A stretch of 64,000 nucleotides of DNA. It comes from Crocodylus rhombifer (taxonomy: Eukaryota > Chordata > Crocodylia > Crocodylidae). Below the pieces are notes generated by a model that was not told where the DNA came from, did not search any database, and saw only the letters and a program-made list of their open reading frames with translations. The stretch spans positions 372,001-436,000 of the forward strand of contig JAVSML010001166.1 of assembly GCA_038503035.1 (NCBI GenBank), given 5' to 3'. Position 1 is the first letter of the stretch. The number at the start of each line of letters is the position of its first letter. This document shows, piece by piece, positions 10,255 through 22,089 of the stretch. The translations under genes were made by a program, and so were the position numbers.

Positions 10255-12200
10255 GCAGTCAAAAATGGAGTTCTGTTACCTGTACTTTACCTGTTAGTCT
10301 TTGTGACTGGGGACCGTCCTGAGGCCAGCCTCTGCGTTGGCTACCCACCTGTTTTGGGCAGTCTGCCTCCCTATCTTGCCTGCCATGCTTTGTTGGGCAA
10401 TAATTAAGTTTTTTATTAGGTGGGAGGCTGCCTTTCATGTGCCCAGCTATACTGGGTGGTACATATATGCTCTGACCTCCCCTACATGTGTCCTTTGCTT
10501 CACAGGTGTTACTACTCATCAACACCATATACCCCGGTGTTGAGCCTTCTGGCTCCTGTTTCTTTGCAACCCGCAGGCACCAAGTTCTCTAGTGACTGGC
10601 TTTCAGTGCCTTTTTCACAGATGCCTGGCTTTGTATCTATCTTGGGTGCCTGACTCTGCGCCCCTCTGATGTTAGGAGTGCTGCACCTCTCCAGCACTAT
10701 GGGCTTGACCAACCCTGTTGCTGTGCCCCTCTGGTGCCCTGAGCTCATTGAGTCCTTCTGGTTTTGCCTTCCTGGTGCTCTGGGCTCACTGCGCCCTTCT
10801 GGCTATTCCCTCCTGGTGCTCTGCCTGACACCAGGCTCTACCAAATCATATGCCCTAGGTCACACATTGAGTAGGTGCTACAAGTACCACTGTGCCCCCA
10901 AGGTGGCCCCCCAACTTGCCTACCATGACTTGTTGGTAAGTGAAAAGGAAGGGGTTTAGTGCTGTTCTCTTCCCATGTAGACCCGAGGACAGGGTACTCA
11001 CAGGTGCACCACAGTGTACCTCGGGGCTCTGCCTCCCCTACACCCTGTCCACTCACCAACCACTCGGGTATTCTGGTCTTGGTCCTGACAATGTATGTTG
11101 GCCCCTTGACTGTAGGGTCCAGTGTTGACTTAAATCATCTGGCCTGCCGCCAGAATGTTGGTAAACCTGGGGCCTCAGTCCCTGGTCTGAAGGGGCTGAG
11201 TCATAGGCATCTGATGTCCTCCAACTGGAGGGATGCTCTTTCAACATTTTAAGGTTGAGGGGCTGGGGATTTCCTGCCCCCAACCTGGTGCCAGGCACTG
11301 CTTCTTCTCCTCTGCTGCAGGGCAGTGCCGGCAATGCTGCCACAGCCAGTACCTGGAGCCTTTGCCTGGCCAGCATGCTCCCAGCTGGCTTCCTCTCCCC
11401 TCCCATTGGCTTTCAGCAGGGTTTTTAAATTTCCCACAGTGGCAGCATCAGCTGCTGCAATCAGCCAGCCGCCACCCCACCTGGGAAGCAGCCACTTGAA
11501 GAGCTGGCAAAACACTGGCTTACACAGCTCCTGCTCTGCCCCCACCCATCCAGACGATGAGTCTCCTGGGGTGTGGTGTGTTCTCTCTCCCTTTCTGGGA
11601 ACGCCGGGGGTTGCCCCCAGTGCCCATGAGGGCTTCTTGCTGCCACACCCTCTCTCTTCAGGCACTAATGAAGCCTCCAAACCTCTCCTCCTAGCCTCAT
11701 CCCAATCCTCCAGGGTTGACATGAACACAAACCCTGGAGTAAGTTAAAGTAAGCTTTAACTTAAACACTAGCAGCAACAACAGTTTAAGTTGGAAGTTTA
11801 AGGGGACAAACTTCCACTCAGAGTAACATGCCCATATTCTAGATACCTGGGAGACTTCCTGTAGCCATGTAGCACCTAGAAAGCAGAGCAGGCAGTACTG
11901 GGAGAGCTAGGCAGGCAGCAACAGGTCTCAAGTAGCTTTCAGGCAGGAGCTCCTTCCCTCTCAGTTGCCAGGGAGAGAGTATGTGTCTACTAGCTGCAGG
12001 CTGGGCTTATATATCCCAGAACCCTGCCTCCTGCCAGTCAGGTGATGTCAGCAGGTGTGGCCCATTAATCCCTTAGGCTGTTACCTCGGCAACCTGCAGC
12101 TGGGGAGCTCTGTTTGGCCTGCAGAGCTCCCTGGCCAGGTTTCTTCAGCCTTAAGGAGCAGCCACGTCTTTGTGCTCTGCTACAGTCTAATATTGTTCCC
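10255..12200 (+). repeat. LTR-like GC-rich repeat, arm 2 (plus)
   Basis: This is the opposite-orientation relative of 8,420-9,520. It has tandem units of about 40-45 bp at 10,720-10,830 (CTGGTGCTCTGGGCTCACTG and variants). Three occurrences of CTTGCCTGCCATGCTTTGTTG-like sequence fall at about 10,375, 10,915 and 16,541. A TATA-like CTTATATATCCC lies at about 12,007. The 10,900-11,450 part is also shared with 16,500-17,330. Overlapping frames of 90-160 codons on both strands have no domains and are GC-driven. Confidence 0.55.
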
Positions 12201-12565
12201 AAAGCCTCCATTTCTTATGAAATGTCTATATCATGAGAAAAAACAGAAAACATTATACCGGAGTATTTCAAATGGTGTCTTAAAAAGCCACTTTCTCGAT
12301 GACCATAAAAAGCAGGAACATTTTTACTTTTTATAGAAACTGTCATGTTTTACATATCTAATGGACACCTATTTATGAAGGTGCAAGGTCAAAGTAAATT
12401 AAACCCAATAAAAATGTTTGGCAAAAAGCTTTACACTAACTTCAAGGCAAACTTTTGTTTCTGGAAAATGAGTAACTTGTATACATGTATATGCACTTCC
12501 TGTATATTTGTTCCTGTTTCTGGAGTCGTGACTACAAGACTCCATGTGTACAAATAAGTATATAG

Positions 12566-12914
12566 GCTGCTTGCAGATGTTAAAAAAAAAACAAAAACAA
12601 ACTCCCCATGTTTTACCAGAAAAAGCAGTGTGTTCAATCCAGCTGTGCCGCATCTGTAAAGACTGAGCATTTCAGCAGCATTTTTGGCACTTTTTTAGCT
12701 AAAGTTGATTCAATCAGCTATTAGATAAAAGTGCCAAAAAAGCCCCACTAAAGCACCCAATCTTTACAGATGTTGGGCGAGGCAGGTTGGAGTAACATGC
12801 TCCCTCTTTTAGGCATATGCAGGGCTCGGTGCAGGAATTTGCTGAGTTTAAAGTAAAGAGCCATTTTTGGGGTTGGTGGTTTTTTTGTTTGTTTTTTTTT
12901 CACATCTGCAAGTA
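12566..12914. mobile_element. Foldback MITE, GCTTGCAGATGT-end family, copy 3 (complete)
   Basis: The termini CTTGCAGATGT and ACATCTGCAAG are exact inverses. Inside, GCATCTGTAAAGA pairs with TCTTTACAGATG, and TTTTTGGCACTTTTT pairs with AAAGTGCCAAAAAAG, so nearly the whole 349 bp can fold on itself. This is the best reference copy for the family. It has no coding capacity. Confidence 0.85.
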
Positions 12915-13613
12915 TCCATAGCCTTGTAGCCACTGCTCCAGCAGAAATTAAAGGCAAACTTTGCTGGAGCAAATACTATGACTCAATCCTACTTTTATCA
13001 GTTGAAATAACTTGGAAATGGCAAGTGTTCATTGCATAATACATTCATTGAAGGCTTGAGTACTTTCTCTGTAGCTCACTTAATAGAGCCTGTCTCTTCA
13101 ACCAAAAGTGGCTTGTCAGTGCAATGGAGAGATTAAAAAAGCTTTGGCTGTTCAAGCAGACACACCAGATGCATCTACAAGGAATGTCCAAATTCATCTG
13201 TATCCTAAGTAGAGCTGGAAACTTTGACTCCAGGCTTTATCATGAGCCTTCTCGTACACTAGAGTATGGGCCACAGCCTAGAAAGACCTTTATTGAGGTA
13301 ACAGGCTTTGGTTTAGGCCCTTTTTTGTGGCGTTTTCTCTCTCCTTTTATCTTCTTTGACCCTGGGCCAAATCTGATTCTGTCCCCTACATTCAAAACTA
13401 CTTCCAAAACCTTGAACCTTGTCTAGCCAGGTCAGTTAATAAAGGCATGAGCTTACTGCATACCAGCTGTTCATCATGAACTTCCCAGGTGGAGATTCTT
13501 TGAAAATTAATTGCAATGTAAAAATGGAAGCAATATCTTGCAATTATTGTGTTAAGTGTCTACCCAGCAAATTAGTGTAATATAGCCTGACATCATGGTA
13601 ACTGTCCTGTGTC
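12915..13613. other. Unique DNA
   Basis: No repeat or gene was recognised. The 100-codon frame at 13,124-13,426 shows no domain and no splice context, and I do not support it as coding. Confidence 0.4.
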
Positions 13614-13976
13614 CAGTGGTCTCCAAACTTTTTTGATCTGTACCCCTATCAGTAAAAAATTTTTGAGCATGCACCCCCAATATATACGTTGCAATATGCT
13701 GAAAGCGAATGAACGAATGTGGGCACCACTGTCAACCCCTCCACGTTGTGGAACTCCTGCTCTTCTCTCAGGATACGTCGCGTACCGTACGTGACACATG
13801 ACTGACTGTCTGACATATGGACTGAGTGAGGGCACCAGTGTCAATCCGTATATTAAATATTAGCTTAATTTCTTTCTTATTTTTTTTAGATGAAAAATAA
13901 ACATAAATACAAGTTCTAATATTTTCTTCCTGCACCCCAGTGGATCATCTTGTGCACCCCACTTTGGAGACCACTG
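13614..13976. mobile_element. hAT-type MITE, CAGTGGTCTCCAAA family
   Basis: The ends CAGTGGTCTCCAAACTTTTT and CACTTTGGAGACCACTG form an inverted repeat. The interior has the TGTACCCC and GCACCCC motifs repeated inversely at both ends. The element is 363 bp and non-coding. The target duplication is not clear. Confidence 0.8.
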
Positions 13977-14204
13977 GTGTAGATAAGCCTCTGTGTGTCA
14001 GACACTAGTAGTAAAAGTACTGTACTTATTTCTAAACAGAAAGATTATAAAAACCATGAAGTGGCATATCCTCCTTGGTTAGGCAGAGGAGTAGACTTTC
14101 AGGGATATGGGCACTGGGCTACATTCATAGTATATAGTGTGTGATTTATTCTCCACTGATCCTAATAGTATAAATCATATATTTATACTATTACAACAGA
14201 GGAT

Positions 14205-14480
14205 AAGGGAGGCATCAGCCTTAGGCACCAGCTTACAGAGGGCACCGGTATGGCCCTCCCCACCTCCTAGGACTCTTTCCATGGCAGGGGAGCCTGGCCA
14301 CAAGGAGCAGGTCATGTGCAGACCCAGGGCCCACAGTGTTTCTCTGGGAGAGAGGGGGTAAGTGAGGTGGGTGGAATATTGTTGCCCTCCCAGGCTTTAC
14401 TATGGGAGGTGCATTCCTGCACCTAGGATCATAGCAGGGATGGGGGAGGGGGAATGAACAGGGCACCAGAAGGGACCCCA
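14205..14480. repeat. Interspersed GC-rich repeat (GGAGGCATCAGCC..AGGCACC type)
   Basis: The GGGAGGCATCAGCCTTAGGC core recurs in diverged form at about 60,630 (AAGGCGTCAGCTTCAGGCAC) and about 33,820 (GCACATGCCTCAGG). The frames inside it are compositional. Class unknown. Confidence 0.4.
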
Positions 14481-14739
14481 AGGAGTCTGTGCTTGCCAGG
14501 TTGCTATATCAGCAAACAGACAGCCCATCCTTCAACTATAGCAGTCAAGCTTATGCTGCTACGGCAGGAGTTGTAGCAGTTGCTTCTCAAGTACAGAAAG
14601 CAGATGCAGGTAAGATTGTGTTTGCCCTCTGCTGGCCCTCCTGCTCTCCAGGGGTCAACATGATTCCCTCTGCCCCTTGCAACCTCTGCTCCAAGTGCTA
14701 AAATATTTTGCTACACCTCTGACTAATTCATTAAGTGAA

Positions 14740-14905
14740 AGGTAATTAATGATGGCTTGCAAAGTATTCAAGCTAAAATACATGACTAATTGCAAACATT
14801 TTATAGATGGGAAAACGAAGGCACTAGAAATTGACTGCCTTCCCCTGGTTCATGTAGCAGTTGACTGTAGAGCTATGGGTGCAAAACACAGTAAAAGGGA
14901 AGTCA
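14740..14905 (-). repeat. MIR-like core-SINE fragment
   Basis: The segment CATTTTATAGATGGGAAAAC followed by GAAGGCACTAGA and a CCTTCCCCTGGTTCATGTAG tail resembles the conserved 3' half of mammalian MIR read in reverse (ATTTTACAGATGRGGAAACTGAGGC..GGTCACAYAGC). It is ancient and decayed. Confidence 0.65.
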
Positions 14906-14929
14906 GGATATTAGTTGTATTTGCCAGGT

Positions 14930-16240
14930 TAGACAAAAAGAGGGAAAGTGTGGATGGTTTGTGAGTACCAGAAGGCTCAGTGCCTTTCAGATGATTCCTG
15001 GGGATGGATTAGCCTTTAAGGGTATTTCAGCATTTCTCCCTTACATTTTTCATGTGTTTTATCTTGGTCTCTGTTCTGCATATTGGTGACACCTCACATT
15101 CATAGCTGATGATGAGAGAGGAAAAACTACAAGAGAAAAAATTTGGCGATGGTTCTTACTTTTGTTTTGTGTATATAGTGGATGTAAATTGTACAGATTG
15201 CTTTTTCTTCATGTATTTCCAGTGTCAAAAACATCAGTAGCAGTACACCTACTGTTTTAATTAGTATTGGTTTATTCCAGCCAAGCTCACCCCATCTGTT
15301 GCTTCCAGGAAATTGATTGAGCAAATAGCTATTATTTATCACCCTGTACAGAAGGAACCATGCTGCAGTTCCGAAGAAGTCAATCTTTATTGTAATTTGT
15401 CAGAGTATTAATAGCTGCAGAAGTTGTGTTGGATTAACGCATAGTTCTGAATGAGGTTACAATGGTATTTGTGGCTTATAGAAGAATGTGCACAGAAAGC
15501 ACATTTCAAATCGTTAGAAATCTGTGTAATATGCTCATGTGTGCTGGCAACTGTACGTCCACTTCTGTTTTGACTTCCACAGAAGTTCAGGGCACATAAG
15601 TTAATGCAGTCTCAGGGAAAAGAAATAGTCACTTCTCCATTCTGAGGGCTCCACTTAGACTCTGGAAAAAAAGTTGGTGGGGGGGAAAAACTTTCTGTCT
15701 GAATGACATGTTAGCAGAATATGCACACACCCAAAGTTTTCTGTGTGAAATTCAGATTTCATTCCATTTTTTCTCTTTCATTGGAGAAAACCTACATGAA
15801 ATTGTTTTGTTTTGGGTAGATGCAACTTGAGTGGAAGCACCATATTTCAATGTACTCAACAGGAACATTTAGTTTCAAGTCAGTACCACACTTAAACTGC
15901 ACCTACCTGTGGTACTACAGTGCTTCATAGAAGATGCGATTTGAAGGTCTCCTGGCCCAGTTTCTCTTTTACAGAATGGGCATCTTGGCAGAAGGATATA
16001 TCAGTTTCACTTCTGACTAAACTGGAGTGTTTGTATGTTACTGAAATTACATGGCTGTGGGTTATTTTGGGAGATGTTATTTGGCCAATGAATTTGGCTT
16101 GTAGGGAAGCCTATTAGTGTAACAGAAGGCACCCCAACTACAACTCTGAGGTACCAGAAACCAGAGGCAGATAGAGGTTAATGGAGAAGAGACTAAAATG
16201 TAGTTCAACACTGAAGTGAAATGATTCAATATATAAAAAT
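14930..16240. other. Unique AT-rich DNA
   Basis: No recognisable gene, RNA or transposon. Confidence 0.4.
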
Positions 16241-16256
16241 CAGTTCAGATATATAT

Positions 16257-16367
16257 ATTTTAGGACTTATTTTCTTCTTTTATTAGGTTGAATAGTCAAA
16301 ATACCAATTTTTTCCATCAAATATATGTATGATACATATAATAAAAGAAGAAAATAAGTCCTAAAAT
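16257..16367. repeat. Perfect 29-bp inverted repeat (hairpin)
   Basis: The left arm 16,257-16,285 (ATTTTAGGACTTATTTTCTT and 9 more bases) is the exact reverse complement of 16,339-16,367, separated by a 53-nt AT-rich loop. The flanks do not extend the match and no target duplication is visible. Perfect identity in otherwise decayed DNA implies a recent origin. Confidence 0.9.
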
Positions 16368-16494
16368 GTAGGAATTTCCTATGGGGAAGAAATTATGAGT
16401 TTCTGTCAACCTCTGTCAAAACTCTAATTGACTTTGATCAGACTTTAATTTTGGAAAGATTAGCATAAGCTACTGTGGAAAGCCTAAGGTGGGG

Positions 16495-17335
16495 TTTAGA
16501 TTGGGTGCCGTACTATCCATCTGGCACAGGGCCCCTCTCCTCAGCTTGCCTGCCACAACTTGGTGCTACTGAACGAAAGGGAGGGGTTCAGTGGAGATCC
16601 TCTTCCTGGGGGACCCTGGGGACGGTAGTACTTACAGTCTTGATGCGATGTTCCATGGGGCTCTGCTTCACCCATATCCCATCCACTCGCCAACCGAATG
16701 GGTGCTGCTTGCGTAGTTCAGCCATGCCCCATTGACCCCTTTCGCAAGGAGGACCAGCATTGGCATGGGTTCTGGTGGGCTAGCCCGGCTGTCATGACAG
16801 CTAGTGTGTCCGCCTCGGACGCTGATGGGCTAGGCTTCCATTGGCTGGCATCCTCTTTGCCACCTTTGGGCAGGACGCCTCTAATGCTCTTTACCAAGTA
16901 GACTGCTGTAAAGTGTGTGTGGGGGGGAAAGTGGTGGAACTGCCTCCTCCCTCCCAGCCTTTTGCAGGGGCTCAGCTTCCCCTGGCTCTGGATGCTGGCA
17001 CTGAGCTGACTGCAATGCTCCTGCCTGCCACAGGAGCTTCACCACGCTTGGGGTGCTCCATGCTGGTGTACTCCCTCTTCTCTCCCCCGCTGGGTTCTGG
17101 TGGGGCTTTTAAATCTTCCCCCTACTCTGGCTGCTGTGATTGGCTCTGCTGTTCTCTGCCCAGGCAACAGCTGATTAAACAGCCAGTGTAAAACCAGCTT
17201 GCATGGGTGCGGCTCCTGCTTCAGCTCCGGCTGAACTCCCAGAGGTAAGTTTCCCCGCCAGGGGCGCTGCTTGTGTGGCTTGGGGCCTGCGGGGACTGCC
17301 CCCTCCTCTTTGGGAGCCTGTGGGGGCATCTCGCC
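16495..17335 (+). repeat. GC-rich repeat related to 10,900-11,450
   Basis: It shares, in the same order, CAGCTTGCCTGCCACAACTT, a GGAGGGGTTCAGTG-like segment, GGGGCTCTGCTTCACCC, a TCCACTCGCCAACC segment and a GCAGC/CTGCTG-rich tail. The 10.9-kb copy carries GGGGCTCTGCCTCCCC and TCCACTCACCAACC. It is likely a fragment of the same LTR-like family. Frames within it are unsupported. Confidence 0.55.
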
Positions 17336-17611
17336 ACCATATCTTTTGCACGTCCTTTAAGTAGCTGTGTTACAGAATGTGGCTTATATCTCAGTGCTTC
17401 TTTCCAATGGCAAGAGCTTTCCTGACAGGAGTGATTTAATTCTTAAAAACAAACAAAAACCTATTCTGGTCTTTTTCTATTAGATATATAAAGAATATCA
17501 AGTCTGATCCCTCTCGCTTTAAGGATCTCCTGGAAGTTTCATTGGATCATGATGGTCGTCACAATGTACACATGATGAAAATGTGATTTGTATGGCTTAA
17601 CAGCATCACAC

Positions 17612-18455
17612 GTTACACGTGTGCCAGTTTTGGGGGTTTTAGATGAGTTTGCATGGTTGCAAATTGCAATGATGCAGATGTCAGCTCATGCTCCAGCTGT
17701 GGGAGAGGTGGGCAGGCTCTGCAGAAGAAAAGGATTGGGCCCCTCACCACTTCTGCCTTCAGCAGGCTCCTATGGCCAGCAAGACACCTGGGGCCTCCTG
17801 GGAATGTTCTGGCTTGCCCCTGGGGCAGTGCAGAAAGGCGGCAGGAGGGCATCAGGGTGTGCTGGTGGCTGGAGAAGGCAGCAGGGATGGTGCATGGGGT
17901 GCTGGAAGCCTGGGCAGGCTTAGGGTAGTGTTGGATAGGGGGCAGCACCCAGCCTGCCCGGGCTTCCAGTGCCTTGTACATTGTCTCGTCTCTGCTGCCT
18001 TCTCTGGCCACCAGCAAACCCAGCTGTCTTCCTGCCACCTTTCTGTGGTGCCCTTGGGGCAAGCCAGCTGGTTCCCTGGTGTCCCCAGGTGCCCTGCCAG
18101 CTGAAGGCAGAAGCAGCAAGGGGCCTTGGTCCTTCCCTTCATGGTGGTCCTTCCATCCCAGGTGGCAGTGCCCCTCTGGGCCACCCAGGCTGCTAGTGGG
18201 CCAGGTGACCACCACTGCAGAGGGAAGGACCGGGGCCCCCTGCAGCTCACTGACTGTTTGGCCCGCTGGCAGCTCACCCCCCGCAGCTACAGGGAGGTTC
18301 CAGCTCTGCCAAAAAAAAAAGGGCGGGGGGGATCGGGTCCCTTGCCATAACATGATGGAAAAATTGAAATGGTAGGTTTCAATTAAAAACCACCATTTCA
18401 ACTTTGGGGGCATAGATAAAACCCTGAGGACTAAATCCCTGTCATGTGTACAAGT
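17612..18455. mobile_element. Large GC-rich foldback element
   Basis: Two arms of about 170-185 bp (17,739-17,922 and 17,957-18,126) are diverged inverted copies. For example CTGGTGGCTGGAGAAGGCAG on the left pairs with CTGCCTTCTCTGGCCACCAG on the right. The outer ends, near TTACACGTGTGCCAG and CTGTCATGTGTACAAG, also match as imperfect inverted repeats. The 282-codon minus frame and 138-codon plus frame read through the two arms and have no domain, so they come from the GC-rich palindrome. The approximately 844-bp unit is a non-autonomous transposon by structure; its superfamily is undetermined. Confidence 0.7.
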
Positions 18456-18639
18456 ACCCATTTTGAGCTCTCTGACCTTAACTGAAGACTTGGGTAAATA
18501 TGTCTTTTTCTTGCAATGTTCCTTGATTATTGGAGATATATAGATGTCATCACCACAGACAAAAACAGGCTTTTAAATTGCTCAACTTCCTACCTTCTGA
18601 CTTTTTTTTTTCCCCCTTGTTACTGTGGCAGGCTGGCTG

Positions 18640-19480
18640 GTGGCAGCCTGGCTTGATGGCTCAAGTTGGATGGCTCAGGCTGATTTTGGTGGGGCATTTT
18701 CCTTCCCCATCAATCAGGAGAAAGCGGGAGGAAGGCTTGCCCCACCCTGACCTAGGGGCGAGGTGAAGAAGAGGACCCGAGGGGGAATCGGGTTTTCTCA
18801 CTGGTCCTTTTCCAATCTGGGGGTGAAGACTCCAGAAGGGATACAGAGGCTCCTGCCTTGTGCCTCCCACAAGGAGGGTGCCCCTTTGGCGCACGGGCGG
18901 TGCATGGGGCAGGGAGCTGAGGAGAGCTGATGGGATGCCACAGCTGCATGAGGCAGCACAGGTCCCTATCCCTGCATAAGGCAAGCGTCCCTTGGGTGCA
19001 TTGGGCAGAGAGCTGAGTGGAGCTGACCGGAGCTGACCAGACGCCGGGAATGCATGAAGCAGCATGAGTCCCCTTTACTGCACAAGGCAGGTGCCCTTTT
19101 TGGTGCACAGGGCGGTGTATGGGGGAGTTGAGAAAGGGCTGACGGGTCTGGTGGCTTCGCAAGACTGCTCGGGCCTTCCTGCAGCAAGTGGCAACTGGAT
19201 GGGCTGACCACCCTGGCGAGAGAGGACACCCCGCATCCAACCCACAGATAGAGATGAGCCTAGCCCACCAAAGCTGCTGGAGTCATGACTTACCGAGGAA
19301 GGGGATTTCCACAGGGGAGAAGGGGCCCTCCCCATTTTGGGTGATCAAAGGGAAGCCCCTGATGGGGAGGGGGGGGCAATTTGCCCTTGGGTGTAGAGCG
19401 GAATCTAAGGCCCCCTGTTTATTAAGAGGGGGCTCCATGATTACGGGCCCCCTCCTAGTCAGATGATCTAGGAGAAGGTG
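18640..19480. repeat. GC-rich block with about 106-bp minisatellite units
   Basis: Three units begin at about 18,871, 18,978 and 19,084 with AAGG(A/C)(G/A)G(G/C)(T/G)(G/T)CCC and share GGGCAG(G/A)GAGCTGAG and GCATGA(G/A)GCAGCA. Spacing is 107 and 106 bp. The surrounding GC-rich sequence may be part of a larger repeat. Long frames on both strands (up to 162 codons) reflect the composition. Confidence 0.65.
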
Positions 19481-19499
19481 ATGGTGTTCCTTTAGGTAA

Positions 19500-20340
19500 T
19501 GGGATCCTTCCCCTGGTACCATTCCTTCTTTGGGCACAGCTGCTGTGCCATAGTTGTGTTTTGGTTCCTCCTGTTGTTGGGAGTCTATTGTTGTATTATG
19601 AGAGGATTCTCAGCTGTTCTATTTAGTCTGCTAGCAGGGTCTGCTAGTGCAGCCTTGACTCTATATCAAATGAGATACAAATGCATAAAACCTCATAAAG
19701 ATTATTTATGCAAGTGTACTGATACTACAGATGGCAATCCTTACTAAAGGACTCAGTCTGATAATGACTCTAACATATGAGAGAGAGGAAATTTGCCATT
19801 GTCTTGACAGGTCATATTTTATAGGCCATAGCTGCAGAAATGCTTCTTTTCTTCTTCTCCTTTTGAAGGATTTGTCTTCCCACAGAGTTACTAACAATAA
19901 AGTAATGCTTTTCTGATCAGGAATGTGGTTGACTAGAGTTTGGTTCTTTATTGAGAAACAGTTCGTAGAACCATATTAGAATCTTTACAGTTCAGGGACC
20001 CAGTATGCCTATCTATGCAAATGCATGACCCTATTTCATAAATAGCTCTAAGTAGTAGCTATTCCAATGATAAACAATACGTCATCATGATGAAATATCT
20101 ATGCCTGGGAACCCAAAATATTCTGTTTTCTAAGGTGGGATATGGAGATGTTGCATCAGTGAACCACTAGATTCAAATATATAAAGATTAAGCAGAAGCA
20201 GAGGAAGAAACAGTGGACTGTTTAAAAAAAACTGTTGAAGGGAACGCCACCCTTGCAGTAGCCCTTTAAAAATTATCTGTATTCCATAATTGGATCAAGT
20301 CACTTCCTCAACTGACTTCCTTGAGGGGAAAAATAATCTT
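19500..20340. other. Unique DNA
   Basis: No feature recognised. Confidence 0.4.
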
Positions 20341-20344
20341 CTTA

Positions 20345-20530
20345 ATGCCAGGGAGATCCAGATTCTATTGTCAGCTCTGCCACAGACTTGTGGTACCTTA
20401 GGCAAATCTCTTAATCTCTCATTGAACAGTTTCCTCATCTATAAAAAATGCTAATTCACACTCTCAGATGTTTGTTGTGAGGCTAAATTCATTAGTGTTT
20501 CTGAAACACTCAGCTACTTTGGTAAAGAGT
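20345..20530 (+). repeat. MIR core-SINE
   Basis: It has the ordered MIR landmarks: CAGCTCTGCCACAGACTTG, CTTAGGCAAATCTCTTAATC, CAGTTTCCTCATCTATAAAA, TTGTTGTGAGGCTAAATTC, and a CACTCAG..AAAGAGTGCCA-like end. This is the best preserved MIR in the window and an old, amniote-wide type of insertion. Confidence 0.85.
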
Positions 20531-21019
20531 GCCACAAGACAAGGCCATAAAAATAGATTTATGGGTAGTTGATCATGGATCATTTTACTTTGCATAAAGC
20601 TAGAATTTGGCAGTTTGCTTTTGCATAGTTCTGTTTTCACTTGTTTTCTTTATGTAGTCTATGAATTATTTTATAAGTGTTAGGCTCAAGCTAAGCTTGC
20701 CCCTACCCAGATACTGGGGCAAGAAGGTCAACGCTCCACTAAACCTTCTTGTGGAGAATAAATCACAAGCCTTTCCTTACTTCCAGTGGGATAACAGTGG
20801 AGCCATATTGCTCATTCCTCCACACTAAGGAATGAAGTTCAGTAAACCATATATCACTGACATAGATGCTGGGTGCTGGTTGTTAATTTGTGCCCTTTGT
20901 GATATATAGAAATATACCTGAAAGCTTTGGAACATTACCCTCAGCAATGTCCCTGGAAAATCCTTCAGATCAACTAGAAGGGCAGAAGAATGAATGTGAG
21001 TGTTCTGGCTCAAACAAGC

Positions 21020-21530
21020 ACCACCAGCACTGAAACCACGTTTATATAGCATCAGCTCCATTGGACAGGACATGTCATAAGGATGCCTGACAAGTGGCTC
21101 TCAAAACAGGCCCAGTACTGCCAACTCACCTATGATCACTGCTTTAGAGATAGGAAAAAGAAGAGCTTTAAGGACATCTGGAAGGACAATTTAAAGAAAT
21201 GAAATAGTAACATCAATACCTGGGAGGCTCAAGCACTCAATCACCGCCGCCCCCGCCCCCCCGGCACCATTATGTACAACAAGACATTGATCATTTTGAA
21301 CAAACTCACCTCACTATGGAGGCAGATTGATAAGAGAGACAAAGGGAAAGAGCTGTGACCTGACATTATCAGCATCTACTCCTTCCTCCCAGAACTATTT
21401 GTCATGTCTGCAGCTGCATGTGCAGATGTTAGATAGGCTTTGGCCATCTACAGATTCACCAGCGACTTTCCTGTTTACTGAAAGACTGTCATCCTTGTAT
21501 CAAGCGACTGTTAGCACTACTGCTAGTGTA
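21020..21530 (+). pseudogene. Non-LTR retrotransposon ORF 3' end, copy 2
   Basis: Plus-strand translation, with frame changes, gives HQLHWTGHVIRMPDKWLSKQ, then a KKKSFKDIWKDNLKK segment and NINTWEAQAL. After about 21,400 there is a cysteine/histidine pattern CHVCSCMC with a following HLQIH. This matches copy 1 at 7,032-7,615 in domain order. A GC-rich CCGCCGCCCCCGCCCCCC interruption lies at about 21,244. Stops and frameshifts make it dead. The clade is unresolved. Confidence 0.65.
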
Positions 21531-22089
21531 ATAAGACAATAAAAGTGTGCATACCATGCGGACATAGGAAAAGTTATGTTAATCTGACCACCATCATCTG
21601 AAAGTGGCTTGCCTAATATACATGAATTTCAATTTGGTGCAGTCCTGAGGAAAAACACTATATCAATTAGGCAGTGACCGTGCTGAGCACCAAACCCAAA
21701 GCTTCTAAAACATTTTTAAAGAATTGTGTTGTGTATTGAAAGGTATTGGAACACGTTCAGAAACTATGACAAAAATATAGTAAGCTGTTTTGTTAACCCC
21801 AAAACCATTCCAATTAGCTGGTTCTGAATGTATAGAATGTACATTGTTTCCTTCCATTGACTATATAGAAAGGCATGCTGGCCAAAAATAGTAGAGCTGG
21901 GTTTGGACCCCTTAGTCCAGACTAGTCTTTGGTCATAGAGGCCATGTGTAGGTGAAACAAGGGGCATGTGTGCATGACACTTCAAAGCAGGTTAAATGCT
22001 TTTGCACTGCTTTAATGGTGTTCGTATTTGCATGCATCAGTGGTGTATTGCCCAGTTATTCCAGCCTCTGTAGCAAATTTGGCAGCGTA

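Noticed and set aside
17613..18461. 282-codon minus-strand open frame
   Set aside because: It reads through both arms of a GC-rich palindrome, has no domain, and competing frames are open on the other strand.
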